Shown: piece by piece, positions 26,401-37,541 of the stretch
Layout of the letters: every line of letters starts with the position of its first letter
Numbering within the stretch: position 1 is the first letter of the stretch
DNA from: Salvia splendens
Lineage: Eukaryota > Streptophyta > Magnoliopsida > Lamiales > Lamiaceae
Reading direction: 5' to 3'
DNA length: 64,000 nt
NCBI RefSeq assembly: GCF_004379255.2
Contig: NC_056047.1
Coordinates: 16,940,293 to 17,004,292, forward strand
The notes under the pieces: generated by a model
Databases searched by the model: none
What the model was told of the DNA's origin: nothing
Seen by the model: the letters and a program-made list of their open reading frames with translations, nothing else
Made by a program: the position numbers and the translations under genes

Positions 26401-26829
26401 TTTAAATAAAACCCCTGGGTGTTACTGTGATGATGGCTTGACAATATTTTCAAAAGTATATTTGTATTTTTCGGCAATGTGTTCACTGAGTACATTTTGT
26501 ACTCAGCCCTGCATATATTTCTAAATGTGCAGGTTGAGCAGCGAAGTGGTGGAGGAAGTGCTATTGAGACAAGACATTTAATTCAGTCAGATTTTGACTC
26601 TCTGAGGTTCATGTCTTCATACATGGAACCGCGTTCATTTGCTTCCGTTGTGCATCTTAAAAGACTCGAGTCTATTTTGTTCAAAACTCTGATTTTATTT
26701 CGAGCTATTCCCATTTGTTTCGAGCTATGGTCGAGTTGTGTTGATTTTCCCCTTTCTTCCCCGCTTCTTTAATCCTCCCCTAGTCGCGATCAACCGTGTT
26801 TTCTATCCTTTGAAAATGCGGTCGTGACA
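23460..26829 (+). repeat. 5' LTR of the LARD-like element
   Basis: Starts TGTAACAACCCGAAC and ends GTCGTGACA, with TG..CA boundaries. The start is fixed by the matching sequence at 29890, which follows a polypurine tract. Internal marks are an (ATA)n run near 23927, a GC-rich 24700-25080 block, and a hairpin-like ACTGAGTACATTTTGTACTCAG at 26485-26506 (ACTGAGTACA/TGTACTCAGC type), a motif I recall from plant gypsy LTRs. Confidence 0.88.
26153..26276 (+). repeat. 62-bp tandem repeat in the 5' LTR
   Basis: Two 62-bp units (26153-26214 and 26215-26276) begin CACAAGCTACCTCT and end CACCTTCCCGG. Each contains the palindrome GAAGGTGGCCACCTTC. A third, decayed unit appears to follow to about 26320. 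Confidence 0.85.
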
Positions 26830-26832
26830 GAG

Positions 26833-26844
26833 TGGTATCAGAGC
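26833..26844 (+). other. Primer-binding site (tRNA-Met type)
   Basis: TGGTATCAGAGC lies three bases after the LTR end at 26829. This is the usual plant LTR-retrotransposon primer site complementary to initiator tRNA-Met, and it fixes the orientation as +. Confidence 0.9.
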
Positions 26845-29345
26845 ATTCTTTCTCGCTCTGAACCCGAGAGTCTTCTTTGAAAATCTTTGGTCTAGCCTTG
26901 TTCCACTAGACTGTCTAATCGATGAAAATGCTCTTAGCACTCCCACCAATCGCACTCAACGAGCAAAAAGGTAACTTGTTCTTTTTCAAAAGAAAGTCAA
27001 GATGTTTGAAAGTTTGAAATGGAGAAATAACTCATGCAGTTAATTTGAGTGAACAGATGAAAATATTGTGTTAAAAGAAAAAGTTGATGTTTCTTGATTT
27101 GGTAGCATGCTTAAAGAAAGAGTTGGTATGTCTTTTCTTGGCTAAAGACTGTGAATGTATGAATAAAAGAAGTAACTTTCCTAAATGAAAAAAAAAAGGT
27201 ACTGAAATATGAAAGTATAAAGTATACTAGTCTAGTACCAATTGGTGAAATGATATCTCTTTTTGAGGTAGTCATTGCATCATGTTGCTGGTATGGGGAA
27301 ATCAAAATTTCCAAAAACTTAGAATACTTAGTTATGCGTTCCTTCTAGAACACAATATGAACTCAAACTTAGAAGTACATTATGAACATTTCTCGCTTTC
27401 CTGAGCGACGAAAAGAAAAGGACGGGATAAGAGAGAAACTTTGTCACGAGAAAAGCAATCCAACATAGAACAAAACGATATTCTAGAAAGGTGGTAGGGG
27501 TTAGATGCCATTTTATACGTCCCAATGACATGAATAATCTAGGTTAGCCATGGTCTATCTTGACAATCCAATCACTCCAAAGGATCATACCTTCGATCCA
27601 ACTTAGCGATATACACATATTTAGCAAGAGAATTGACTGCAACGTAGAAAAAGTATCCAGTCTTGCAAATAATAAGTAAACAGAAACAACGTGTTACGAG
27701 GATGGGCGTTATGACGAACCGAGAGTACCAAAGAGTCGTAACCCCATATATGGTCATCTGACGTGATCGAAAAGTGAAAGTAGCTTGTGACCAAAGTTTT
27801 TCATAACTCAGTTACCATTCTCTATAAAGAATTAAACAAGGGAGTATCACCATTGTACTTAACCAAGAAGATACATCGGCAACGCTTACTTGGATTCCCA
27901 TGAATTCCATTTTTCTCGCACCCCTCTTGATCAAAATACCTTTTGTTGAATTAAGAACTTAAATGACTCCTTTTGCAAGGTAATGTGCCATTACTTTCCC
28001 TCTTCTATGTCAAGATTGTGAATCACTTTCAGTTTTGAGCTTACTCCCTCATGTTTTCTGATAACCTCCAGTGACTACGGTCCTTCTTTACTCATTCTGC
28101 ATAAAAGCAATACTTTGACTCTCTGAATTCTTGCCAGCAAACTCTTATACTCGGAGCTGCTTTATTTATAGCCTTCAGAATGAACATGTTTCCCTAAACT
28201 ATTGTCTCTTCAATGATAATATTCTTCAAAGATCATTAGTGGACTTTTTGTTTTCAAAAGTGCTTCTTGACAAGCTCTTTATTTTATATGAGTAGTTCCC
28301 TCTTCTTAATTCCATTAAAAATTATTCCATCATGCTTTGAGCTCTTTAGCAACTCCAAGTCTAAAGTACTTTGCTCTCTTCCTGAACTAGTTTGCTCTGA
28401 TTGTCTTCTCTACTAGTTAATTTCCGTGATTTGGTTAAAAACTTTGTGAATTCATTAACGTGATATAGTATCACGATGTTGTTGACCCAAAAGGGTAGTT
28501 CCTTGTTATTCTTCTTTCTCAAATCCACTTGAGCCCGATCATTTTCAGTCTTACTATATTGTAGCAGCCATCTGGTGAGACTTTAAACCTTTTAATTTGA
28601 CCCTTTGTGATTTCAGACATACTTATTGACAAGCTCTTTGTTTTACATGAGTACTCTCACCTTCTGAATTCAAATATGACTGTTTTCTCTTGATTTGAGC
28701 TTTTCTGCATTGCTTCTCCCTTGGCTAGTTTTCTCTTGTTGCCCTCCTTATTAGTTAGTTTCCCTGAATTGCTTATAAACTCTAAACATTTCGTTGATAT
28801 GATCTTCTATCACAGTGTTGTTGAGCAAATTGCAGTTGTTTGTTTTTCCTATTCTTTTCAAATCCATTTGTAACCCACCATCTCAGGTCTTCCTGTTATC
28901 ATCCGGAGATACTGGAAACTTTTTCTACTTCACTGTTCATTTTGATTATTTTATTTGGCAACCTATTATTGACATCTGCATTCTATTCATCATACCCCAC
29001 TTTTGCAATTGATTTCATCTGGCAAGCTCTTCCCACAATAAAATTCTCAAGCTCTATGGGTATAGCTTAAGCCCTTTGAAGTTGTATCTTTTCTTTTCTG
29101 AGAGTGAGCATAATGAGCCCAATTGAGCCTAGTCTTTGCACTTCATGAAAACCTTTGTAGCAAACTACTGGTGAAAGTTTGTGGTGAACCAAACACTCAC
29201 GTAATTGAAATAACTATAATTGTTTTATTTTCATGGTTACCTTGGATCCTAGACAAAGAAAAAAAAAACGATTCGAATATTTCTATTAGGATCCCAAATT
29301 CAGTTCCTATCAAAGTTAAAACTGTTAGACCACCTCTAAATTTCC
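26845..29345 (+). other. Non-coding interior of the LARD-like element
   Basis: About 2.5 kb without a recognisable gag or pol domain on either strand. Degenerate internal repeats are visible, for example GACAAGCTCTTTATTTTATATGAGTA near 28268 (compare GACAAGCTCTTT and ATGAGTA) and its relative near 28628. It may be a decayed coding region or a conserved LARD interior; sequence alone does not decide. Confidence 0.5.
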
Positions 29346-29843
29346 TCGCGTGAGACCCTCAAGAAAGCGCGAGACCGGCAAAAATCCTATGCAGATGAAC
29401 GTCGAACCGAATTGAAATTTAACATCGGAGAGAAGGTCTTTTTGAAAGTATCCCCTTTCAAAGGAATAACTAGATTTCGACTCAAGGGAAAGCTGAAACC
29501 ACGATTTATTGGACCCTATGAAATTCGGGAAGAAGTGGGCCCAGTAGCATATCGCTTGGCATTACCACCCAACTTTGGGAACGTACACAACGTACTCCAC
29601 GTCTCCCAATTTCGAAGGTATGTGTTTGACCCAAAACATGTGATTCGCCACGAAGGAATCGGTCTAGAACCTGACCTGAGTTACGAAGAAAAGTCGGTAG
29701 AAATAATAGATTGAAAGGTGCAACAGCTTCGGAACAAGTCGATTACTACAATGAAAGTTTTGTGGAAAAACCACGGACAGGAAGAAGCAAGATGGGAGCT
29801 AGAAAAGAAAATGAAGGAGAAATATTCTGAGCTTTTTGTCTAA
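29346..29843 (+). pseudogene. Integrase C-terminus plus chromodomain remnant, gypsy type
   Basis: One frame reads through an integrase tail (RQKSYADERR, GEKVFLKVSPFKG, GKLKPRFIGPYEI, NVHNVLHVSQFRRY) and then a chromodomain-like segment (VLWKNHGQEEARWE, ending SELFV). A TGA at 29712-29714 interrupts it where the family usually has a basic residue before the LRNK motif. A CGA to TGA transition, as expected from deamination of a methylated CpG, would explain it. The upstream integrase core and all other pol domains are absent. Known: this module tethers chromoviral integrases to chromatin. Confidence 0.85.
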
Positions 29844-29876
29844 ATACTTCTTAAATTTCGGGACGAAATTTCTTTT

Positions 29877-29889
29877 AAGAGGGGTAGAA
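29877..29889 (+). other. Polypurine tract of the LARD-like element
   Basis: AAGAGGGGTAGAA sits directly before the TGTAACAACCC start of the 3' LTR, the expected position for the plus-strand primer. Confidence 0.85.
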
Positions 29890-32800
29890 TGTAACAACCC
29901 GAACTTTCGTACTTTATTATAATTATTAGCCTAAAGATAAGTAATAAGTGATCGTTGTAGCATTCGAAATCTGCCATTTTCATGTATAATAATTGATCTT
30001 GGAATTATAAATAATCGTTGCTTAGTTCTCGAACGAATACTTCAAGTAAAAAAAAAAAAGTAACACTAAATAAAAAGTTATAATGTCCAGCATATCTCCG
30101 AAGTCCGCTAAATTACTATTATACAAATTTATCAAATCCTTATCTATTACAATTAGAGAAAAGTTCACGCAGCCAGTTCAACGGTCGTGCTCGCACTCCA
30201 AGAAAGTCTGGTACATCATCACGGAAGACTATGGATGTTATTTGTTTTCCTACATCAAAGCCACGAGCTTAAACTGAGTTTTTCCTACACCAAATTAAAT
30301 GAACAAGTGAATAATACTCAAATAATTAAATTTATATATATAAAAAAAGAATCTATATAATAATAATAATAATAATAAATAAATAGAATAAAATAAGGTG
30401 TAACATTGGATAGATCCGAGAGAATATATGCAATCATGCAGCATTTAATGGTGCATTAATTAGAGAGCATGAGGAAATCATATCCTCTTACAGAATATAT
30501 TTTTTTTTTAAAGATAAGTTTCACTAACATCTTCCATCTTTTGTATAAGTACGTAGTTATCACAATAAATTTTCACCTCCACATCACTATCAACCACAAA
30601 ATAGAGACTTTGTCCCCAAGTTTCATAAACAAACTGCCAAAATGGAAGCAGCTGCCTCTCCTCACCTCTCCTCCTCCCCACTTTTCGACACCCAAAGTTT
30701 CACAAGGAAAGGGGTGCAGCGAGTAGTAGCAAGGAGCGAGAGGAGCCCCACAACAAAGAATAAATTACCAAGCAAGGTAACTTCACAACGCACTCTCCTT
30801 GCATCATGTGTAGAACAACCACAGTGTTAGCCAAGAATTTAGAAAATTCAATAGGAATCTCATCTCGTTGCAACAATAAGAATGACTCAGTGATCAAGAA
30901 TCAAGCTCTTTACATGGCAATATAGGCTGCTAGAATTAAGCAGTACGATCCCTAAACTTTGAGCACCCAAGAGCAATAATCAATCCCTACAAGATCAAGG
31001 TGTAAACATCACAAATATTCAGGACTTTCAACTTAGAAACTTAGATGCACTCATAGTTACAGTAATAACTCAAAGAATTGAGTAGAAGGGGAAGGGGGAA
31101 GGAGAACTTAGCTTTAGGTTGAGACTGACGGGCTGCGGAGCAGCAATCGCTGCACGGTCACTGCGGAACAGCAGCAATCGCCACTCCGAACATCGGACGA
31201 CAGTGAGCGGCGGCGCTGGTCGCCGAGAGAGAGAGAGAGGAACCGACGGAGAGAGGGAGCACCGATCCGCTGCTGTCCGGAGACGGCCGGTCTGCCGGGA
31301 GAAGGACGACGAAGCCGCCGCCTGCGATCGTTGTAGCATTCGAAATCTGCCATTTTCATGTATAATAATTGATCTTGGAATTATAAATAATCGTTGCTTA
31401 GTTCTCGAACGAATACTTCAAGGAAAAAAAAAAGTAACACTAAATAAAAAGTTATAATGTCCAGCATATCTCCGAAGTCCGCTAAATTACTATTATACAA
31501 ATTTATCAAATCCTTATCTATTACAATTAGAGAAAAGTTCACGCAGCCAGTTCAACGGTCGTGCTCGCACTCCAAGAAAGTCCGGTACATCATCACGGAA
31601 GACTATGGATGTTATTTGTTTTCCTACATCAAAGCCACGAGCTTAAACTGAGTTTTTCCTACACCAAATTAAATGAACAAGTGAATAATACTCAAATAAT
31701 TAAATTTATATATATAAAAAAAGAATCTATATAATAATAATAATAATAAATAAATAGAATAAAATAAGGTGTAACATTGGATAGATCCGAGAGAATATAT
31801 GCAATCATGCAGCACTTAATGGTGCATTAATTAGAGAGCAGGAGGAAATCATATCCTCTTACAGAATATATTTTTTTTTAAAGATAAGTTTCACTAACAT
31901 CTTCCATCTTTTGTATAAGTACGTAGTTATCACAATAAATTTTCACCTCCACATCACTATCAACCACAAAATAGAGACTTTGTCCCCAAGTTTCATAAAC
32001 AAACTGCCAAAATGGAAGCAGCTGCCTCTCCTCACCTCTCCTCCTCCCCACTTTTCGACACCCAAAGTTTCACAAGGAAAGGGGTGCAGCGAGTAGTAGC
32101 AAGGAGCGAGAGGAGCCCCACAACAAAGAATAAATTACCAAGCAAGGTAACTTCACAACGCACTCTCCTTGCATCATGTGTAGAACAACCACAGTGTTAG
32201 CCAAGAATTTAGAAAATTCAATAGGAATCTCATCTCGTCGCAACAATAAGAATGACTCAGTGATCAAGAATCAAGCTCTTTACATGGCAATATAGGCTGC
32301 TAGAATTAAGCAGTACGATCCCTAAACTTTGAGCACCCAAGTATCAAAAGCAATAATCAATCCCTACAAGATCAAGGTGTAAACATCACAAATATTCAGG
32401 ACTTTCAACTTAGAAACTTAGATGCACTCGTAGTTACAGTAATAACTCAAATAATTGAGTAGAAGGGGAAGGGGGAAGGAGAACTTAGCTTTAGGTTGAG
32501 ACTGACGGGCTGCGGAGCAGCAATCGCTGCACGGTCACTGCGGAACAGCAGCAATCGCCACTCCGAACATCGGACGACAGTGAGCGGCGGCGCTGGTCGC
32601 CGAGAGAGAGAGAGAGGAACCGACGGAGAGAGGGAGCACCGATCCGCTGCTGTCCGGAGACGGCCGGTCTGCCGGGAGAAGGACGACGAAGCCGCCGCCT
32701 GCGCATGCACGGCGGCGGCGAATCTGGAAAGACGGAGGGGGGGATGGCGGCGCGACGGCGTGAGGCTGAGAGAGGGAGAGAAGGGGGAGAAGAGAGGGAG

Positions 32801-33285
32801 AAAGGAGCGCCGCCGCTCCGGCGGCCCCTGGTGGATCGGCGGCGACGGGGGAGAGAGGGGAGGGAGAGGGGCTGCTGTCGTGAGATTGATGAATGGGGGA
32901 GGAAGAAGACTTAGTTTTTTTTACATAGGGTTTTAATTGGGCTTATTTTACTTGGGCTAATGAATTAATTGGTTTTGGGCCATGAATATAATTAGCAATA
33001 GGCTATGCAAAATAAATCCGAGCCCAATCCACTTAAATTGTTTTGGGGCTTTAGAATATTAATTTGAGAGATAAGTGGAGAATTTGGGTTTTGTAAATAA
33101 ATCTTTGGGTTGATAATTGAATTAATTGTGGGGAATTGTTTAATTAATTTTAGAATATTTCCTAGGCCAAAATAAATATAAATTCTCGGTGGGAAATTAT
33201 TATGATAAGTTAACCGTGGGATTGAATAAATTTTTAGGAGTTATTTAATTAATTTCGAAATAATTTTTGAAGTATGAATAATTTA
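29890..33285 (+). repeat. 3' LTR, internally duplicated and 3'-truncated
   Basis: It starts like the 5' LTR and follows it to 31326 (equivalent to 24901). It then jumps back to the equivalent of 23521 and runs again to 33285 (equivalent to 25483), where similarity stops. The last 1.35 kb of the LTR is missing. By eye, the copies differ from the 5' LTR at roughly one position per hundred. Confidence 0.88.
29951..32702 (+). repeat. 1,376-bp tandem duplication within the 3' LTR
   Basis: Units 29951-31326 and 31327-32702 both begin ATCGTTGTAGCATTCG and end GCCGCCGCCTGCG. The junction CCTGCG/ATCG has at most 1 bp of shared sequence. Differences shared by both units but not the 5' LTR (for example GGGAGCACCG against GGGCACCG) indicate that the duplication happened after the two LTRs separated. 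Confidence 0.88.
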
Positions 33286-33909
33286 GGTGATGCATGTTTC
33301 CCTTATCACAAAAAGCAAATTATCAAAATGGTATCTCAAAATAGTTTTCTATCAAAAATAATTAATACTACTAACAAACTCATTATATCATCGACACCGA
33401 TTTTCTTGATAAGATCAAAATTTTAGAAAGAAAAAAAAGTGGATGTGGTGGTACCCTCTTTTTCTTTAATCAATTTATACTTTTTTCATAGCATTAAAGG
33501 GAAAAAAACAAAAAGAAAAGAGAAAACTATGATAGCGAATTAATTAACTAACCAAAAAATACAGACAAACAACCAAATGAACTCTAAACATGTTATATTT
33601 GTTTCAGAAAAGGGTTTGGTAACATGAATTTATGGGTGGTTTCCATGCACTCCACAAATTGCCAAAAATTAGCTGTAAACAAATAAATGAATTATTAAGA
33701 TTTGTGGGGTAAGGGTCTGCGATAATATTTTGTTTTTTACTTCTTTCTATTTTTATAATTTGTTTTTTTAATTTTGCTTCATAGAATTTGGATTTGTAGG
33801 TCATTTATTAGGCATGAGTTTTCACATCCATCCAGGGTGGATTCATTGCCTCACCTCATACATGATGTATTTATTACCTCATACGTGATGTAAATAAGGG
33901 AACTTTTTT
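33286..33909. other. AT-rich spacer, no feature recognised
   Basis: Lies between the broken end of the long LTR and the inverted-repeat unit. No open frame of note and no transposon ends were seen. Confidence 0.5.
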
Positions 33910-34118
33910 TGGTCCGCAAACTTCCGTAACATTTGAAAATATCTTTTGAGGTCTATGAACTTCGATTTAATATCATTTGATCTATTTTTTTATTGTTTCA
34001 AATATTTTTGGGTGAAAATACCCTTAAGCCATAAAAAGTATTTCAGTCTATTTACTCTCTTTTCTTCATTAAAATATTAAGAGAACATATTTTTTGTTCC
34101 GCGAACTTTGCGAAAATA

Positions 34119-34369
34119 CTCCATGCGTCCCGCAATAGGAGTCATATTTAGTTATGACACGAGTTTTAGGAAATGTAAAGAAAAATAGATTGAATAAGTT
34201 AGTAGAATATGAGTTCCACTTATATATATTAGTTTTATAATAAAATGTGAGTGAAATAAGTTGGTGGAATGTGAGGCCTACTTACTATTTATGGTAAAAG
34301 TGAAATATGACTCTTATTGTGGGACGACCGAAATAACAAAACAAGACTCTTATTGTGGGACGGAGGGAG
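34119..34369. mobile_element. Stowaway MITE nested in the left arm
   Basis: The ends are CTCCATGCGTCCCGCAATAG and, inverted, TATTGTGGGACGGAGGGAG, flanked by TA at 34117-34118 and 34370-34371. Removing the element and one TA leaves AAAATATCATTTTTGG, which is the sequence found in the opposite arm. The insertion site is therefore confirmed by the paralogous arm. Confidence 0.92.
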
Positions 34370-34404
34370 TATCATTTTTGGTCTAAGTTTTATTCATTGA
34401 GAAA

Positions 34405-34823
34405 GTGGAATTTCTCCGGTGAGATTGTCCTTAGAGAAATCAAAGGAGTTTAACGAGGTGATGTATCCGACAATCTGTGGGATTCCACTGCAAAATCTTT
34501 TGTTGTTCAGGTTTTAAAAAAAGATATAGAAGTTTTTAAATTGAAATCGATATCGAGTCATCAAGATTATTCTTCTCAAGATTCATCCTCTTTATACACA
34601 ACAAACTCCTAATTTCATCAATGTTTTCTTCAAATTTGTCGTGACTCAAATCCAACTTCTCAAGAAAATCCAATCTCGTTAAACTATTGGAGGTTTTTCC
34701 AGAGAGACAATGGTGATCAAGAGTTAAGGATTTAAGCTTGGCAGCAGAGCTCCATGAATTAGGGATCGAGGAAGTGAGATTATCACATTGAAGAGCGAGA
34801 GAGGATGAGAGAGAAAGACTCAA
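34405..34823 (-). pseudogene. Leucine-rich-repeat receptor gene fragment
   Basis: On the minus strand, 34823-34536 reads LRR units with NSWSSAAKLKSLTLDH, LEKLDLSHDKFEENI and MNLEKNNLDDSI. A second piece nearer 34405-34500 reads GIPQIVGYITSLNSFDFSKD followed by LTGEIP. The two pieces are separated by a disturbed stretch. The repeats match the extracellular part of plant LRR receptor kinases or receptor-like proteins; no signal peptide, membrane segment or kinase is present. It is probably a captured, non-functional piece. Confidence 0.75.
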
Positions 34824-35305
34824 TGGGTCGAACCAGCGAAGGAATTAAAGCTCGGACCAAAAATGATATTTTTGTAAAGTTCACGAACCTAAAAAGATAC
34901 TCTCTCAATATTTTAATGAGGAAGAGAGTAAATAGATAAAATTGCTCTTTATGGCCTTGAGGATATTTTCACCAATTTTTTTTAAAATAATGTAAAAGTA
35001 GCTCAAATGATATTAAATCAAATTTCTTGAATCTAAAAGAATATTTTTAAATATTACGGACTATTAGGGGCAATTAGACATAATGAAATCAAATAAAATA
35101 TGAAAGGTTAAAGATAAAACAATAGGTAATAAATAAAGAAAAATCACCTTAAATTTGTTTACACTTGAGGAAACTCGAGGAGTCATCAAGCAAAGAATTC
35201 AAGAGATATCCAATCAAGCAACGATTTGATTATATTGAACATGTTTTCTATTGCATTTGCTTTAATTTGGATAGCTAAAATCCCATAATTTTTGAGCTCC
35301 TATTA

Positions 35306-35531
35306 CTTCCCCCGTCCACAAAAAATAGTCTCATATGTGGATAACACGAGTTTTAATGAGAAAAAATAGTAAAGTAAGAAAAAAATTAGAAAAAAATGGA
35401 TAAAGTATAAGAGATAATGAGAAAAAATAGATAAAATATAAGAGATGAACTTTCTATTTACAGAAATGAAGCTATTTTTTATGGACATTCCAAAATGTCA
35501 AAATAAAACTATTTTTCGTGGACGGAGTGGG
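35306..35531. mobile_element. Stowaway-like MITE
   Basis: CTTCCCCCGTCCACAAAAAA at the left is inverted as CTATTTTTCGTGGACGGAGT at the right, with TA on each side. AT-rich and non-coding, 226 bp. Confidence 0.85.
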
Positions 35532-35540
35532 TATATCTTA

Positions 35541-35783
35541 CTCCCTTCATCCCCATTAATTGTCCACTTTTGCCATTTTGTTTCGTCCCCAATTAATTGT
35601 CCATTTTCACATTTTACCTGTAAATGGTAATATGTCTCACATTTCACTAACTCATTTCACTCCCATTTTATTAATATATAAAAGTGAGACCCATATCCCA
35701 TTAACTTTTTCTAACACACTTTCCTTTATATTTATTAAAACATGTATCTGAACCAAGTAGACAATCGTTAGGGGAGGAGGGAG
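35541..35783. mobile_element. Stowaway-like MITE
   Basis: CTCCCTTCATCCCCATTAAT at the left and GTTAGGGGAGGAGGGAG at the right, flanked by TA on both sides. It follows the previous MITE by nine bases. The interior holds two TTAATTGTCCA blocks. Confidence 0.8.
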
Positions 35784-36074
35784 TATGTTAAAACTCTTAT
35801 TTTTTTCAAGTATTCTTGTGCTCACCACAGTTTCAAGTGGATTACAACTTTATTGGTTGGTATTCGTGTTGGTACGAGATTCGATTGATAAGTGTTGATA
35901 CATGATCATGAATACTAATTGATACCTTCGTTCAATGAAATCAACATATTTTAGGTGAAGAGTGATGGCACGTAGTATGAAATCCACAATTTAGGTACTT
36001 CGACAAAAGGTATAGACAAAAGTAGTCATCAGTCAGTCTTATTAAAAATTGAGTCATTAATGAACATAGAGTAG

Positions 36075-36518
36075 TGTTAGGAATTCTTGTATTCATCTAA
36101 TGAGCGCAGCGGAAATTGCAGACAAGAATAACAGATCTAGATTCATAATCATATTGCAAGTTGAGCATGTAAAACACAACGAAACTAAATCTTACTTGTT
36201 GTTGTGTTTTCTTCTACGATTGTGTCCTGCAAGTTGAATCCACTACTATCGAGGTCCACGTGTATTCTGATCCGATGCAGGAACAATTCCTCGGTACAAT
36301 CGCTCTATAGAGAAAGCTAGGAATTCTCTACAAAGCTTTACGTATTTTCTCTCTAATGTTACGATATCTCCCATCTCCCACAATGGAGAATAAATAACCA
36401 TTATATAGACAAAGAGTCATTAGGGTTTCATGATTGTTGGGCTTATGGACTAATTATAATTGTAGCCCAACTATAATTATTTAATCCATATTAATCTAAT
36501 CTAGCCCATATCCTTTCA
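36075..36518 (-). repeat. 3' LTR of the young copia element
   Basis: On the minus strand it runs from TGAAAGGATATGG to AATTCCTAACA. A CTATATAATGG TATA-like motif lies inside. No difference from the other LTR was found by eye. Confidence 0.93.
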
Positions 36519-37541
36519 ATCTCTCACTTGGACTAGCATTAGATATAATACGCAGTTCCAACTTTGTACCCTTGAGCGGATCTAAAAACACTTATAGTGT
36601 GACCCTTTAGGCCCTCATTATCGACGACGATCTAATCGAAGTCTGCACAAAACTCCTAGACTGCGTTGGCAGCGTAGCTCGATATATGAAGGACGTTTAC
36701 GTGAATTCGGTAAACAAGCCTTTACACAAAGTTTATAGTAACATCCTTTCATTCACGAACCACCCGATTGAGCCTAAGATTTGTCATATGTCATCCAAAT
36801 AGCTCAATCACTTTATCTCATCTTTATTAAATGACCCATTCGATCATATTCAATTACTTTAATTGAATATGTCTTTGCATTAGCCAATGACTTAATGGTC
36901 AAGTAATACAGAGAATTTGAGTGTTCTCTCGAAATTCTAATCGAGGAATGAATCTCATTCTTGGCTCAACTACCATTTCCATTTATCTTATGATGTACCC
37001 AACACAAGTCCGTGTCTTAATCCTCCGAGGGGAGGCAAAGCGTTGTACAAGGTCAAAGCACACCACTCAACAAACAAAATGTGTAATGACCTCAGATCCA
37101 AGGACTATTACATACTTCATGTACTAATAAACTGTAGACACTTCACAAAACAGTTTAATAGTAGGGTATACCAATACTCTCCAAAGTATACCATGTGTCC
37201 ATCACGAGTATCTAATATCTCATAGTTGTGAGAACAACTACATTCTCGAAGAATGTGATGCAAACCCCATGCTAACCTATAACATATCACCAATATCCCA
37301 TTCTTGATGATCATTGGTTAGGGCTATTTTAGAATTATACTATATCATTAATGTCTCACACCATTAACGACAGTCACAATTCAAGGGAACAAATATTTAG
37401 AATAAAATCAAACATTTAAAACAATTATTCCAATAAGTGCACAAAACCCATATGAAATAAAATTTTCATATAATGTGATCAAGTAATATTGTCTCAACAC
37501 AAAATGTTTCTAAGACATATAAAACTGTAACTCCCACTGAT

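Larger units (their letters stand above)
23460..33285 (+). mobile_element. LARD-like Ty3/gypsy derivative with long LTRs
   Basis: A 3,370-bp 5' LTR (23460-26829) begins TGTAACAACCC and ends GTGACA. A tRNA-Met primer site follows at 26833. About 3.06 kb of interior and a polypurine tract (29877-29889) lead into a second LTR from 29890. The only coding trace is an integrase C-terminus plus chromodomain just before the 3' LTR, on the + strand, so the chromovirus branch (Tekay/Del-like) is the likely ancestor. No gag, protease, reverse transcriptase or RNase H was recognised. Long LTRs with a mostly non-coding interior are the definition of a large retrotransposon derivative. The 3' LTR is rearranged and cut at 33285, so the target duplication (candidate GTAGA at the left) cannot be confirmed. 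The element depended on proteins made elsewhere. Confidence 0.8.
33910..35070. mobile_element. MULE-like inverted-repeat unit carrying an LRR gene fragment
   Basis: The left arm (about 33910-34118, continuing 34372-34400) is the reverse complement, with mismatches and small gaps, of the right arm (about 34813-35070). Matching blocks include TTTAATATCATTTGA, CTATTTACTCTCTT, TTCATTAAAATATT and ATCATTTTTGGTC. Between them lies a minus-strand leucine-rich-repeat fragment. Long terminal inverted repeats (over 200 bp) around a host gene piece are the hallmark of Pack-MULEs. The outer ends are fuzzy and no 9-bp target duplication could be shown. Confidence 0.6.
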
